Position numbers and translations under genes: made by a program. Under the pieces are notes generated by a model. That model was not told the origin of the DNA. It did no database searches and saw nothing but the letters and a program-made list of their open reading frames with translations. This document shows positions 9,093 to 20,204 of a DNA stretch of 64,000 nt, piece after piece; positions within the stretch are counted from its first letter, which is position 1; each line of letters begins with the position of its first letter. The DNA comes from CAVRQM01 sp963732775 (GTDB lineage Bacteria > Pseudomonadota > Alphaproteobacteria > Acetobacterales > Acetobacteraceae), in the NCBI GenBank assembly GCA_963732775.1, contig CAVTAR010000001.1, forward strand, positions 930,001 to 994,000, written 5' to 3'.

Positions 9093-9638
9093 TCAGACCT
9101 TGCCCAGCCAGTCGATGTCGTCGAAGCCGCGGTGGATGTAGCCACCCTTCTCGGCCGACGAGCCCTCGTAGCCGAACTTCGGCCAGATCTCCGGCTGGTT
9201 GTAGAGCGACACCACGAGGTCCGAGCGGCACTTGTTGAAGAACGGCGTGTGCTCGATGCCGCGCAGCAGGGTCACGCGGTCGGCCTCCCACGGCACGGCG
9301 ACGTAGGCCGAGCCGAAGCTGTCATGCGCGTCGGAATCGAGCCGCGCGACGCCGCCCTCCAGCATCGCCTTGAACGCGGCATCGCCGGCGGCCTTGGTGT
9401 CCCACGGCGTGGCGGCACGGATATAGAAGCTGTCGGCGATGTGGTCGTGCGGATAGATGTCGCGCGCCATCTTGACCAGCGTGATCATCGTGGCCGGCGT
9501 CAGCGCCTTCGCGTCGGCCGCCCAGGCCGCACTCGCGTGCAGCAACTCGCCGGCGGCGGTGGCCATCGGCACGGCGACCGCGCTGCCGCGCAGGAAGACG
9601 CGGCGGCTGACCTTGCCGCGTCGCTCGATCTCTCTCAT
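9093..9638 (-). CDS. Gluconate 2-dehydrogenase subunit 3-like, Tat-exported
   Basis: A 181-residue partner of the GMC flavoprotein. It carries a twin-arginine signal (SRRVFLRGSAVAVP) and a cleavage region near ASAAWA. The mature part has the subunit-3 features: TMITLVKMARDIYPHD, a FNKCRSDLVVSLYNQPEIW segment, and a tail ending IDWLGKV. Such subunits carry the flavoprotein across the membrane and anchor it in the periplasm. The ATG at 9638 is preferred because it is preceded by AGAAGGGA at proper distance; a longer in-frame start at 9665 lacks this. Confidence 0.88.
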   Translation of the reverse strand: MREIERRGKVSRRVFLRGSAVAVPMATAAGELLHASAAWAADAKALTPATMITLVKMARDIYPHDHIADSFYIRAATPWDTKAAGDAAFKAMLEGGVARLDSDAHDSFGSAYVAVPWEADRVTLLRGIEHTPFFNKCRSDLVVSLYNQPEIWPKFGYEGSSAEKGGYIHRGFDDIDWLGKV

Positions 9639-9676
9639 GGTCCGTTTCCCTTCTTGAACGTTCATCGGCGCTGTGC

Positions 9677-10072
9677 CTAGAGGTAGCGGCCGCGCCGTTG
9701 CAGCACCTCGATCTTGTACCCGTCCGGGTCGGTCAGGAAGAAGAACCGTGCGAGCGGCCGCCCGTCATGCTGCATGTCGCGCAGCGGGCCGGGCGAGACA
9801 CCCGCCGCAGTCAGCCGCGCGTGCTCGGCGTCGAGGTCGACCACCGAAACCGCGAGGTGGCCGTAGCCGTCGCCCAGCGCGTAGGCCTCGGTGCGCCCGG
9901 CATTGACGGTCAGTTCCAGTTCGAAGCCGCTCGCGGGGTCGCGCAGATACAGCAGCGTGAATCCGTCGAAGGCGAGCCGCTCGACCACCTGCAGGCCGAG
10001 GGCGCGGCGATAGAAGTCGAGCGAGCGTGCCTCGTCCAGCACGCGGATCATGGAATGGATCGGGGTCGCCAT
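9677..10072 (-). CDS. VOC family protein (lactoylglutathione lyase-like)
   Basis: A 131-residue single-domain vicinal-oxygen-chelate protein of GloA type. The two beta-alpha-beta-beta-beta modules begin with MIRVLDEARSLDFYRRALGL and HLAVSVVDLDAEHARL. Candidate metal ligands are His6, Glu52 in GFELELTV, His73 in YGHLAVSV and the Glu in PDGYKIEVLQ. These are the GloA positions, so glyoxalase I activity (methylglyoxal detoxification) is plausible. It lies between the dehydrogenase subunits and the cytochrome gene, overlapping neither but separated by one base from the latter. Confidence 0.85.
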   Translation of the reverse strand: MATPIHSMIRVLDEARSLDFYRRALGLQVVERLAFDGFTLLYLRDPASGFELELTVNAGRTEAYALGDGYGHLAVSVVDLDAEHARLTAAGVSPGPLRDMQHDGRPLARFFFLTDPDGYKIEVLQRRGRYL

Positions 10073-10073
10073 A

Positions 10074-10451
10074 TCAGCGCAGGCCTTCGAGATAGGTGAT
10101 AATCTGACGGCGAATGGCTGGGTTCGACTGGCGGTAGATCATCACCGTGCCCGGCACCATCGAAGTCGCGTTGGCGAGCCATGGGTCGAGGTTGTCCGCG
10201 TCCCAGATCCAGCCGGCCTGCGCGAAGCCGGCGGAATAGGGAAAGCCCGGCACCGAGCCGGCGCGACGGCCGATCACGCCGGCCAGCGTCGGCCCCTGCC
10301 GCTGCGGCAGGGCGGCGTCCAGCGTGTGGCAGGTGCCGCACTGGCGCTGGAACAGCGTCGCCCCGTCGACGGGGGCCGCAGTCGGCAGCGTCAGTTGCGC
10401 CCGCGCACCGTGCGCGACCAGCAGCAATGCCGCGGCCAGAAAAATCCGCAT
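10074..10451 (-). CDS. Class I c-type cytochrome, periplasmic
   Basis: A 125-residue protein with a cleavable Sec signal (MRIFLAAALLLVAHGARA) and a single haem site CGTCH near residue 38. The sixth ligand is probably the Met of NATSMVPGTVM, in the usual G-x-M context of cytochrome c2-like proteins. It is the likely electron acceptor for the GMC dehydrogenase encoded downstream in the same direction, an inference from context. A 67-base gap separates it from the upstream regulator-like gene. Confidence 0.9.
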   Translation of the reverse strand: MRIFLAAALLLVAHGARAQLTLPTAAPVDGATLFQRQCGTCHTLDAALPQRQGPTLAGVIGRRAGSVPGFPYSAGFAQAGWIWDADNLDPWLANATSMVPGTVMIYRQSNPAIRRQIITYLEGLR

Positions 10452-10518
10452 CGTCCGTCTCGCCCGCTTCCGTGCCCTGGCTGCGAGCCTAGGGAGGAAC
10501 GGGCGGGCGCGGGTAGTA

Positions 10519-10827
10519 TCAGGCTGCTACGGCGACCGAGCCGTGACCGACATCGGCCGCGTGCGCCTCGCGGTTGCGGAGGTAGCAGAGGCAGCTCACT
10601 CGCAGCAGCGAGGCGAGGTTGCCCATCTCGCCGCTGCTGCGCAGCATCTCGTCGTGCAGCGTGGCGATGAAGCGCGCCACCGTCGAGCCCTCGGCGGCAG
10701 CAATCTCCTCCAGCACCTCCCAGAACGCCGCTTCCAGCCGGATCGAGGTGACGTGGCCATGCAGCCGCAACGACCGCGTCTCGGCGGCGTAGGTCGCTGG
10801 GTCCTGAGTGATGAAGATGCGGCACAT
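10519..10827 (-). CDS. Ribbon-helix-helix domain protein
   Basis: A 102-residue protein whose N-terminal part (HGHVTSIRLEAAFWEVLEEI, then TVARFIATLHDEM) matches the RHH_4 family: a short beta strand for DNA contact followed by two helices. Related proteins in alphaproteobacteria are small uncharacterised regulators. It is the first gene of the run that includes the cytochrome and dehydrogenase, so local autoregulation is possible but not shown. Confidence 0.82.
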   Translation of the reverse strand: MCRIFITQDPATYAAETRSLRLHGHVTSIRLEAAFWEVLEEIAAAEGSTVARFIATLHDEMLRSSGEMGNLASLLRVSCLCYLRNREAHAADVGHGSVAVAA

Positions 10828-10930
10828 GGACGGCCTCCCGCGCGGGAGCGGACGCGAAAAGGCGCACCCCGCTTTATCCGTGAAGGAGGCAGTCTATGCG
10901 GCGGGCGTGCTGCGCGCCAGTTCGCGGTGG

Positions 10931-13395
10931 CTACCGCCGCGCCTGGGTCTGCCCGGTGAGCTGCTGCAGAAGGCTGACAAACTGGGTGGCGATCAGGCTG
11001 TTGCCGTAGTCGTTGGCAAACGCCCCTTCCACCGTGCAACCGTCGCACAGGAAGTACTGGTTGTTCGGATCGGTGCCGAGGATGCCCAGGCCGTCGAGCT
11101 GCACCGAGTCCCAGGCGTCCGTGGCGCCATGGAACGACAGCGCCGACGAGGAATAGTCCCGCACGCTGATGGCGTTGTAGTTGGACAGTTGCAGGAACGT
11201 CCCCGGCGCGATGTTGGCGGACTGGCTGAGCGTGGCGGTGTAGCTGCCGCGATTGGTCGAGAGCAGCGTGCCGGCCGGGATGCCGGGCGCCACCACCGGG
11301 TCGCCGTTGCTGGTGACGAACGACGGATTGGTGAGCTGGACGAAGCTGCCGCTGTTGGAGCCGACCTGCTCGGCGTAGTGCAGGATCGCGCCCGCCGGGA
11401 TCGTGGCCGGCTGCGACAGGCTGAGCGACCACTGCCCGGCGGTCGGCACGGCGGTGGTGCCGGGGGCGATGCCGGGCCCGGTCAGCAGCGTGGGCGAGCC
11501 GGACGAGGTGCGGCTGACGCCCTCCGTCAGGGGTACGTCCGGGCTGTTGTCCACCGCCGCCGCGACCCTCGCGCCGCCGAGCTGGGCGGCCGCCTCGACA
11601 TAGGCGAGATAGATGATCGGCTGGGTGCCGGCGCCGAGCGCATGCTGGGCGACGGTCTGCACCTGCGCCCGGTAGTCTGCCGGCTGCGCGCCGTTGTGGT
11701 TCGAGTAGTCCTGGATCAGCAGCAGGCTGGGGCCCAGCGCGTCGATCATGCGGATGCAGTTGTCGAAGTCCGGTCCGGTATCGAGCTGGTGGCTTGCCAC
11801 CGACACCACCGAGATCGGCACCGCCGGGTTCATCGCACTCGCCCAGGCGGCGCCGATCCGCCCCGACGAGGCCTCGCCGGACACCGAGCCGGTCGACCCG
11901 GCCGCCTGATAGCCGCCGCACACCAGCAGCGTCGCCCCGGCGTGGCGGCCGTGGAAGCGGACGAAGAACGCCGGGTAGCCGTTCTGCGCCTTCGCGGCAC
12001 CCGCGCCGGCGCCGATCTGCGAGACGAAGTCCACCCCGTTGATCGGCAGCTTGCTGGCCAGGGAGCCGCCGATCGAGGACCACACCGGCGCCAGCCCGAG
12101 CGGGCCCTCGCAGGGAGTGGTGTCGGCGTTGGCGTTGCGGAAGCAGCTCGGTCCGTGAGTTCTCCGGAGCCGCGCTCGCCTGGGTAAAGTAGCGCAGGTG
12201 CAGCAGCGGCCGGCGGCTGGTGGAAGCCACCGGCAGCACGCTGCTCCCGGCCGGGGTCGCCAGCGTGGTCCAGGTGGTGTGGGCGAAGCGCAGCGGCGTG
12301 CCGGCCGCAATGAGGCCGGCGGTGGGCTTGTCGAGCGTGACCACGAGGCCGGCGACGCCCGCGACGTGGGTGCCGGGCGCGAGGCTGCCGCTGCCTGTCA
12401 CGGTCTGCCCGGGCAGCACGCCGGCGGCGTTGGCGAGCGTGAGCGTGGTGCGGCCCGCCGGCACGTCGGCGCCCGGAGCCTGCGAGGTGGAGAGGCTGAC
12501 CGGGGATTGCGCCGGCAGGGCGGCGGCGAGCGGCTGCGAGAGGCCGAGCGTTGTGTAGCCGACCGAGGCGAGCATGGTGCCGGCGGCGATGCCCGTGCCC
12601 GAGACGGCGGCGCCGGCGGCGAACCCGCCATCGGAGCGCGGCAGGCTCGCCAGCGGCACCCAGTCGGAGAAGGTGACGGACAGCTCGCCGAAGCTCGTCG
12701 CGGCGGGCACGGCGTGGCCGAACGCGCCGAAGGCGACCGGTGAAAAGTATATCGCCTGGCCGGCGCCGCAGCCCGCGGTCGCCGCCGAGAGCGTCACCTT
12801 CGTGGCGTTGATCGCGGCGATGGTGGTGCCGCCGGCAATGCAGCCGGTGCCGTCGGCCACGTACCCACCCGACCGCCGGTTGGGCTGCGCCGTAAGCTGC
12901 GGCGGCCGTGGTGCTGGCGAAGGTGAGCGTGGTCTTGCCCTTCGGCGCCGGCGCCGACGTCGCGAGCGACAGCGCCGGGTTGCCGGGCGCCGCGCTGTTC
13001 GCGCCGCCATGGGCGAACTGCACCGGCAGCATCTGGTTGATCACGTGCCCGTCGAGGTCGTAGGCGGCCTCGCCGATCACCGGGTCGCCGCCGTAGCTGG
13101 CGCTCGGCGCCACCACCAGCCGGGCGATGCCCCACGGCGTGGTGTTCTGGTTGACGGCCCCGATCTGCACCGCGTCGTAGTCGTCCTCGAGCTCGACGGT
13201 GAGCAGCCCGGCATGGCCGCCGCTGGTGTTGGCGAAGGTCGCGGCCTTGCCGACCCCGTCCTCGCTGATGCCGGGCATCGCCGTGTAGAAGGTGCTCAGG
13301 CTGGCCGCGGTCGCGGCGCCTGGAATGGTCGCGCCGGACAGCAGGACCAGCAGCGCGGCACGCGCGCGCGATGGCGGAGGATGGATCAGCGGCAC
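10931..13395 (-). CDS. Large secreted repeat protein with SGNH-like esterase region (two frameshifts)
   Basis: About 820 residues when two one-base insertions (near 12868 and 12158) are removed. The N-terminus is a Sec signal (ARAALLVLLSGATIPGAATA). Residues ~30-140 form an unidentified beta-rich domain. Next come three or more degenerate ~45-residue modules of the form SGTGIAAGTMLASV ... LSQPLAA and GSLAPGTHVAGV ... LDKPTAG. Then comes an SGNH/esterase-like region (LLVCGGYQAAGSTG, ISVVSVASHQ, LLLIQDYSNHNG), interrupted by two more repeats (GPGIAPGTTAV, APGIPAGTLLS) before a final HGATDAWDSVQLDG segment. Likely extracellular or surface. The enzymatic assignment is weak, since a full catalytic set was not identified. 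Confidence 0.6.
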
Positions 13396-13481
13396 GTGCG
13401 GCTCCTCTGCGGGGGACGGGCGGGCGGCACCCGGCGAGGCCGACCCTGAGGAGGGCTTTTCAACGATAGGTTGTCGTTATG

Positions 13482-14414
13482 TCAACAGAAGAGTTTAGCG
13501 AACGTGCAAACGCCTTCTGCGTACCGGCGCGGGTAATCGAAGTCCGCGGCGTAATCCGCCGCTAATCTCATGGCCCGGCGGACGTCGCCGGAGCCGACCC
13601 AGGTGCGCGCGAAGGCACCGATGAACGCGTCGCCCGCGCCGGTCGTGTCCACCGCCAGGACGGGGAGGGCGGGCACGTGCCACGCCGGCTCCGTCCGTTC
13701 CACCAGCAGCGCGCCGTCGCCACCCAGGGTGACAATCACCCGCGGCAGGCCGGCCTCGGTCAGGCGCCGCGCCGCCAGCTCCGCCTCGGCGCGGCTTGCC
13801 GTGGGCAGCCCGGTCAGCAGCGCGAGCTCGGTCTGGTTCGGCACCAGGAAGGCGAGCGAGCCCAGGCGCGACACGTCGAGCGCGGCGTCGGCCGGGGCCG
13901 GGTTCAGCAGCACCGGCACGCCATGGCGAGCGCCCCAGGCGACGGCGTGGTACACGGTCGCCAGCGGCACCTCGAGCTGCAGCAGGATCAGCGCGCAGCC
14001 GCGCAAGTCGTCCGCCGCCACGTCGATGTCGGCCGGCGACAGCGCCTCGTTGGCCCCCTTGACGATCAGGATGCGGTTCTCGCCGGACGGCTCGACGAAG
14101 ATGGGCGCCACGCCGCTCGACGCGCCGGGCACCAGGCGGACGTGGCGGGCATCGACCCCGAGATCGGCGAAGTTGCGCAGCGTGTCGTGGCCGAAGGCGT
14201 CGTCGCCGAGGCAGCCGACCATCATCACCTCGGCCCCGAGCTTCGCCGCCGCCACCGCCTGGTTCGCGCCCTTGCCGCCGAACCCCATCTCGAAGCGCGG
14301 GGCGGCCAGCGTCTCGCCGGCCGCGGGCATCCGGTCGACGTAGGTCACGAGGTCGACCATGCAGGAGCCGATCACGGCGATCCGGCCTTGCTTGCCCGGA
14401 CGGTCGACGCTCAA
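13482..14414 (-). CDS. rbsK: Ribokinase (C-terminus frameshifted)
   Basis: PfkB-family sugar kinase, ATP-dependent, phosphorylating ribose or 2-deoxyribose. Motifs: GSCMVDLVTYVDRMP at the N-terminus, GFGGKGANQAVAAAKLGAEV (sugar binding), NPAPADAAL, VTLGGDGALLV, and the anion-hole/catalytic DTTGAGDAFIGAF. The start is a TTG overlapping the deoC stop. As read, the tail leaves the family pattern after AMRLAADYAA. Removing one A at 13540/13541 gives DSITRAGTQKAFARSL, which is the expected ending, and moves the stop to 13460. Pairing with deoC suggests deoxyribose or nucleoside catabolism. Confidence 0.92.
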   Translation of the reverse strand: MSVDRPGKQGRIAVIGSCMVDLVTYVDRMPAAGETLAAPRFEMGFGGKGANQAVAAAKLGAEVMMVGCLGDDAFGHDTLRNFADLGVDARHVRLVPGASSGVAPIFVEPSGENRILIVKGANEALSPADIDVAADDLRGCALILLQLEVPLATVYHAVAWGARHGVPVLLNPAPADAALDVSRLGSLAFLVPNQTELALLTGLPTASRAEAELAARRLTEAGLPRVIVTLGGDGALLVERTEPAWHVPALPVLAVDTTGAGDAFIGAFARTWVGSGDVRRAMRLAADYAADFDYPRRYAEGVCTFAKLFC

Positions 14415-15091
14415 TAGCCCGCTCCGGCCGGGGCCATCGCGGTGACGATGGCCACGCTGGCGCTGGCGCCGATGCGGGTCGCGCCGGCCTCCACCATCGC
14501 CGCCGCCGTGGCGAAATCGCGGATGCCGCCGGACGCCTTCACGCCGAGCCGGTCGCCGACCACGCCGCGCATGAGCGCCACGTCGGCCAGGGTGGCCCCG
14601 CCGCCGCCGTAGCCGGTGGAGGTCTTCACGTAGTCCGCCCCGGTCTCGGCCGCGAGCCGGCAGGCGGCCTGCTTCTCGGCATCGTCCAGCAGGCAGCTCT
14701 CGATGATGACCTTCAGCAGCGCCCCCTGGGTCGCGCGGCGGACGTGGGCGATGTCGTCGCGGACGGCATCGAGCCGCCCCTCCTTCAGCGCGCCGACATG
14801 GATCACCATGTCTATCTCGCCGGCGCCGGAGACGACCGCCTGCGCCGCCTCGGCGGCCTTGGCCTCCGGTGTCGTGGCACCGAACGGAAAGCCCACCACG
14901 GAGCAGGTGCGCACGCCGCTATTGGCGAGCGCCTCGGCCACCAGGCGGACCCGCACCGGGTTGACGCAGACCGACCAGAAGCCGTGCCGGATCGCCTCGT
15001 CGCAGACCCGAGATACCTGCGCCTCGGTGGCGTCCGGGCGCAGCAGGGTGTGGTCGATCATCCGCGCGAGCTCGGCGGGCTGGGGCGCCAT
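14411..15091 (-). CDS. deoC: Deoxyribose-phosphate aldolase
   Basis: A 226-residue TIM-barrel class I aldolase that cleaves 2-deoxyribose 5-phosphate to glyceraldehyde 3-phosphate and acetaldehyde. Conserved elements: IDHTLLRPDATEAQV, SVCVNPVRV, GFPFGATTPEAKAAE, EIDMVIHVGALKEG, LKVIIESCLL, the Schiff-base lysine in DYVKTSTGYG, and VKASGGIRDFATAAAMVEAGATRIGAS. Length is normal. It is the first gene of a two-gene operon with the ribokinase (TTGA overlap). It diverges from gyrA, with 93 bases between the two starts. Confidence 0.95.
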   Translation of the reverse strand: MAPQPAELARMIDHTLLRPDATEAQVSRVCDEAIRHGFWSVCVNPVRVRLVAEALANSGVRTCSVVGFPFGATTPEAKAAEAAQAVVSGAGEIDMVIHVGALKEGRLDAVRDDIAHVRRATQGALLKVIIESCLLDDAEKQAACRLAAETGADYVKTSTGYGGGGATLADVALMRGVVGDRLGVKASGGIRDFATAAAMVEAGATRIGASASVAIVTAMAPAGAGY

Positions 15092-15184
15092 CGCTGGCCT
15101 CCGTTTGGTGTGACTTGCCACCCGTGATAAACCTCGTCGTCGCAGCGCGCCACGCGCGCGGCACGTCCCTGGACCGAGAACCTG

Positions 15185-17992
<2,808 letters not shown>

Positions 17993-18001
17993 CGCCGCGG
18001 G

Positions 18002-18084
18002 CCCCGGCGCTCCGCGCCACCCTCCCCGAGGGAAGGGGACGCTGTCCCTCCCCTCGTGGGTAGGGTGGCGCGGAGCGCCGGATG
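18002..18084. repeat. Palindromic intergenic repeat, family B, copy 1
   Basis: Between gyrA and coaD. The arm GGCGCTCCGCGCCACCCTCC is followed after about 25 bases by the inverted GGGTGGCGCGGAGCGCCGG. The inner part contains GAGGGAAGGGG/CCCCTCCC. Copies 2 and 3 are at 25961-26055 and 31596-31693. It can form a strong hairpin in RNA from either strand. Confidence 0.8.
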
Positions 18085-18107
18085 GCGCGCAAGGCTCTGG
18101 CGCGCCG

Positions 18108-18624
18108 TTGACTGAGCGCGCCACCTTCGGCATCGGGCTGTATCCGGGCACGTTCGACCCGATCACCAACGGCCATCTCGACATCATCGCCCGCGCCGCC
18201 CGCATCGTGGACCGGCTGGTGGTCGGGCGTGGCGATGAACGCCGGCAAGAGCCCGCTGTTCCCGATCGAGGAGCGGGTGGAGCTGGTGCGCGGCGGAGAT
18301 GGCAGCGATGCGCGAGCGCACCGGCACGCCGCATCGAGGTGCGCGCCGTTCGACGCGCTGCTGATCGCGTTCGCGCAGGAGATCGGCGCGAACGTGATCG
18401 TGCGCGGGCTGCGCGCGGTGTCCGATTTCGACTACGAGTTCCAGATGGCGGGCATGAACTACCGGCTCGACCCCGACGATCGAGACGGTGTTCCTGATGG
18501 CGAGCGAGCGCCACCAGTTCATCTCCTCGCGCTTCGTCAAGGAGATCGCCCAGCTGGGCGGCGACATCTCCAGCTTCGTGCCGCCGCTCACGCTGGAGCG
18601 CACGCTGGCGCGTGTCGCGCCTGA
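18108..18624 (+). CDS. coaD: Pantetheine-phosphate adenylyltransferase (frameshifted)
   Basis: Fourth step of coenzyme A synthesis, ATP + 4'-phosphopantetheine to dephospho-CoA. Starts at TTG 18108; YPGTFDPITNGHLDII is the nucleotidyltransferase TxxH signature. Later segments MNAGKSPLFPIEERVELV, NVIVRGLRAVSDFDYEFQMAGMN and MASERHQFISSRFVKEIAQLGG are all family-conserved but lie in three different frames. Removing one base near each of 18228, 18292, 18329, 18348 and 18472 joins them. The stop is uncertain; the frame as read runs to 18715, into the next gene, and TGA at 18622-18624 gives normal length (~170 residues) if one more indel is assumed. Confidence 0.85.
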
Positions 18625-18661
18625 CGCGCCGCGACGTCGCCGTAGGGAGACCGCACCACTC

Positions 18662-19246
18662 ATGCGTCGGCGCACGCTGTCCGCCTTGCTCCGCCAGCCC
18701 CCTTCTGCAACCTAGCGATGATCGGCGCTCATGTCCGATCGAGCCGCCGCCGCAGCCGCCCCGTAGCGACCCCGAGAACACGCTGTACCTGGACCTGAAG
18801 GACGGCCGGGTGGTGATCCAGCTGCTGCCCGACATCGCGCCGAAAGCGGTGGCGCGGGTGAAGGAGCTGGCCGCAAGGGCTTCTACGACGGCACGCCGTT
18901 CCACCGCGTGATCGAGGGCTTCATGGCGCAGGGCGGCGACCCGACCGGCACCGGCACCGGCGGCAGCGATGCTCGGCAATGTCCCGGCGAGTTCACCCGC
19001 ACGCGGCAATTCCTGCGCGGCACGGTGGGGGCGGCGCGCACGGCGGACCCGAACAGCGCCGACAGCCAGTTCTTCATCATGTTCGCGCCGGCGCCCAACC
19101 TGGACGGCCAGTACACGATCTGGGGCCAGGTGATCTCCGGCATGGAGTTCGTCGACAAGATCAAGCGCGGCGCCGGCGGCAGCGGCATGGTGCGCGACCC
19201 GGACAAGATCGTCCACATGCGCGTGGCGGCCGACGTGAAGGGATGA
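18662..19246 (+). CDS. Cyclophilin-type peptidyl-prolyl isomerase (frameshifted)
   Basis: Proline cis-trans isomerase with a probable N-terminal export signal (MRRRTLSALL, reading on as LASPLLQPS once one inserted C near 18703 is removed). The cyclophilin core follows: NTLYLDLKDGRVVIQLLPD, then, after a missing base near 18873, RKGFYDGTPFHRVI, GFMAQGGDPTGTGTGGSD, FLRGTVGAARTADPNSADSQ and FFIMFAPAPNLDGQYTIWG. Between 18971 and 18984 an insertion and a deletion cancel, replacing the expected DLGNVPAEF by DARQCPGEF, which is a telling mark of sequence error. Follows coaD in a gyrA-coaD-ppi row typical of this group. Confidence 0.88.
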
Positions 19247-19336
19247 GCCGGGTCGCTTGACGCCCGCTCCTCCGCTCCTTGACGCTTGGGACGACGGCGT
19301 TGAAGGCGCCCGGGGAAGGCGTGCGGGCGGCGAGTG

Positions 19337-19412
19337 GGGCCTGTAGCTCAGTTGGTAGAGCACGGGACTTTTAATCTTGTGGCCGTGGGTTCGAGTCCCA
19401 CCGGGCCCACCA
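19337..19412 (+). tRNA. tRNA-Lys (anticodon UUU)
   Basis: 76 nt with encoded CCA. Acceptor arms GGGCCTG (19337-19343) and CGGGCCC (19402-19408) pair fully with one G-U; A discriminator, CCA at 19410-19412. D arm GCTC/GAGC, anticodon stem CGGGA/TCTTG with loop CTTTTAA giving anticodon TTT at 19370-19372, and T arm GTGGG-TTCGAGT-CCCAC. All folds are consistent. Confidence 0.97.
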
Positions 19413-19447
19413 GCGCCGTCGTCGCGGTCTCGAACCCGGCGCGGCTC

Positions 19448-20149
19448 ATGCGACTGCCGGCAGAGGCGACGCTGCCGGCCTGGCGGGATGGTGGGCGAGG
19501 CGGCGCGCTGCCGCTGTCGCTCGCGCTGCATGGCGCGGTCGTGGCGGCCCTCGCGCTCGCGACGGCTCGGCCGGGAGCGCCGCGGCTGCCGGAGCGGCCG
19601 ATGACGCTGGTGTTCGCCGCGCCGGACGCGCCAGCCCCCGCGCAGCCAGCCGCCACCGCGCCGCAACCAGCCACCGCGCCGCCACCGCCGCAGCCCCGCC
19701 CGCCGGCCGTGTCCGCGACCGTCCCCGACGCGGCCGCCCACCCGCCCGGCAGGATGCGGCCCACGCCAGCACCGCGCGCCGCCGCGTCCGCGCGCCCCTC
19801 GCCCGCGACCGTGGCCCCGGCTGCCAGTTCTGCCGACACGGCGCGAGAAGCCGCTCCTCGCGCCACCGCGGCGCGCCCGGTCGCCGGCATGGCCGAGGCC
19901 GAGAAGCCTGTCTACCCGCTGGGGTCCGTGCTGGCCGAGGAGCAGGGCCTGGTCGTGCTGCATGTGGAGGTGGGGGCCGACGGCCGCGCCAGCGCGGCGA
20001 CGGTCGCGCACTCGTCCGGCCATGCCCGGCTGGATGATGCCGCCCGCCGCACGGTGGCCACGCTGTGGCGGTTCGTGCCGGCGACCGTCGATGGCCAGCC
20101 CGTACCCGGGGCCGCCGAGGTGCCGATCACCTTCCGCCTGGAGCGGTGA
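19448..20149 (+). CDS. TonB family energy-transducing protein
   Basis: A 233-residue TonB-like protein. The start is ATG 19448. A hydrophobic segment at residues ~22-40 (LPLSLALHGAVVAALALATA) anchors it in the inner membrane. A Pro/Ala-rich spacer (residues ~50-150) crosses the periplasm. The C-terminal TonB domain includes EKPVYPLGSVLAEEQGLVVL, VGADGRASAATVAHSSGHARLDDAA and the tail VPITFRLER. It would pass proton-motive force to outer-membrane receptors. No exbBD or receptor gene is adjacent, so the partner system is elsewhere. It starts 36 bases after the tRNA. Confidence 0.88.
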   Translation: MRLPAEATLPAWRDGGRGGALPLSLALHGAVVAALALATARPGAPRLPERPMTLVFAAPDAPAPAQPAATAPQPATAPPPPQPRPPAVSATVPDAAAHPPGRMRPTPAPRAAASARPSPATVAPAASSADTAREAAPRATAARPVAGMAEAEKPVYPLGSVLAEEQGLVVLHVEVGADGRASAATVAHSSGHARLDDAARRTVATLWRFVPATVDGQPVPGAAEVPITFRLER

Positions 20150-20204
20150 CAGGGCGGTGCCGGCGCGCTCGCGACTGGCGTAGGGCGGCGGTCGCGGCGG
20201 CCGG

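Noticed and set aside
10596..13010. An 804-codon open frame on the minus strand spanning the RHH gene and the secreted protein
   Set aside because: Only the part at about 12160-12870 is real coding sequence (middle frame of the secreted protein). The rest is an Arg/Pro-rich shadow of the true frames, made possible by the high GC content.
13470..13499. TTGACA near 13494 as a standard sigma70 promoter
   Set aside because: At 17-base spacing the -10 would be TGAAAA, a poor match; the better TATCGT is only 11 bases away. Kept only as a possible operator region.
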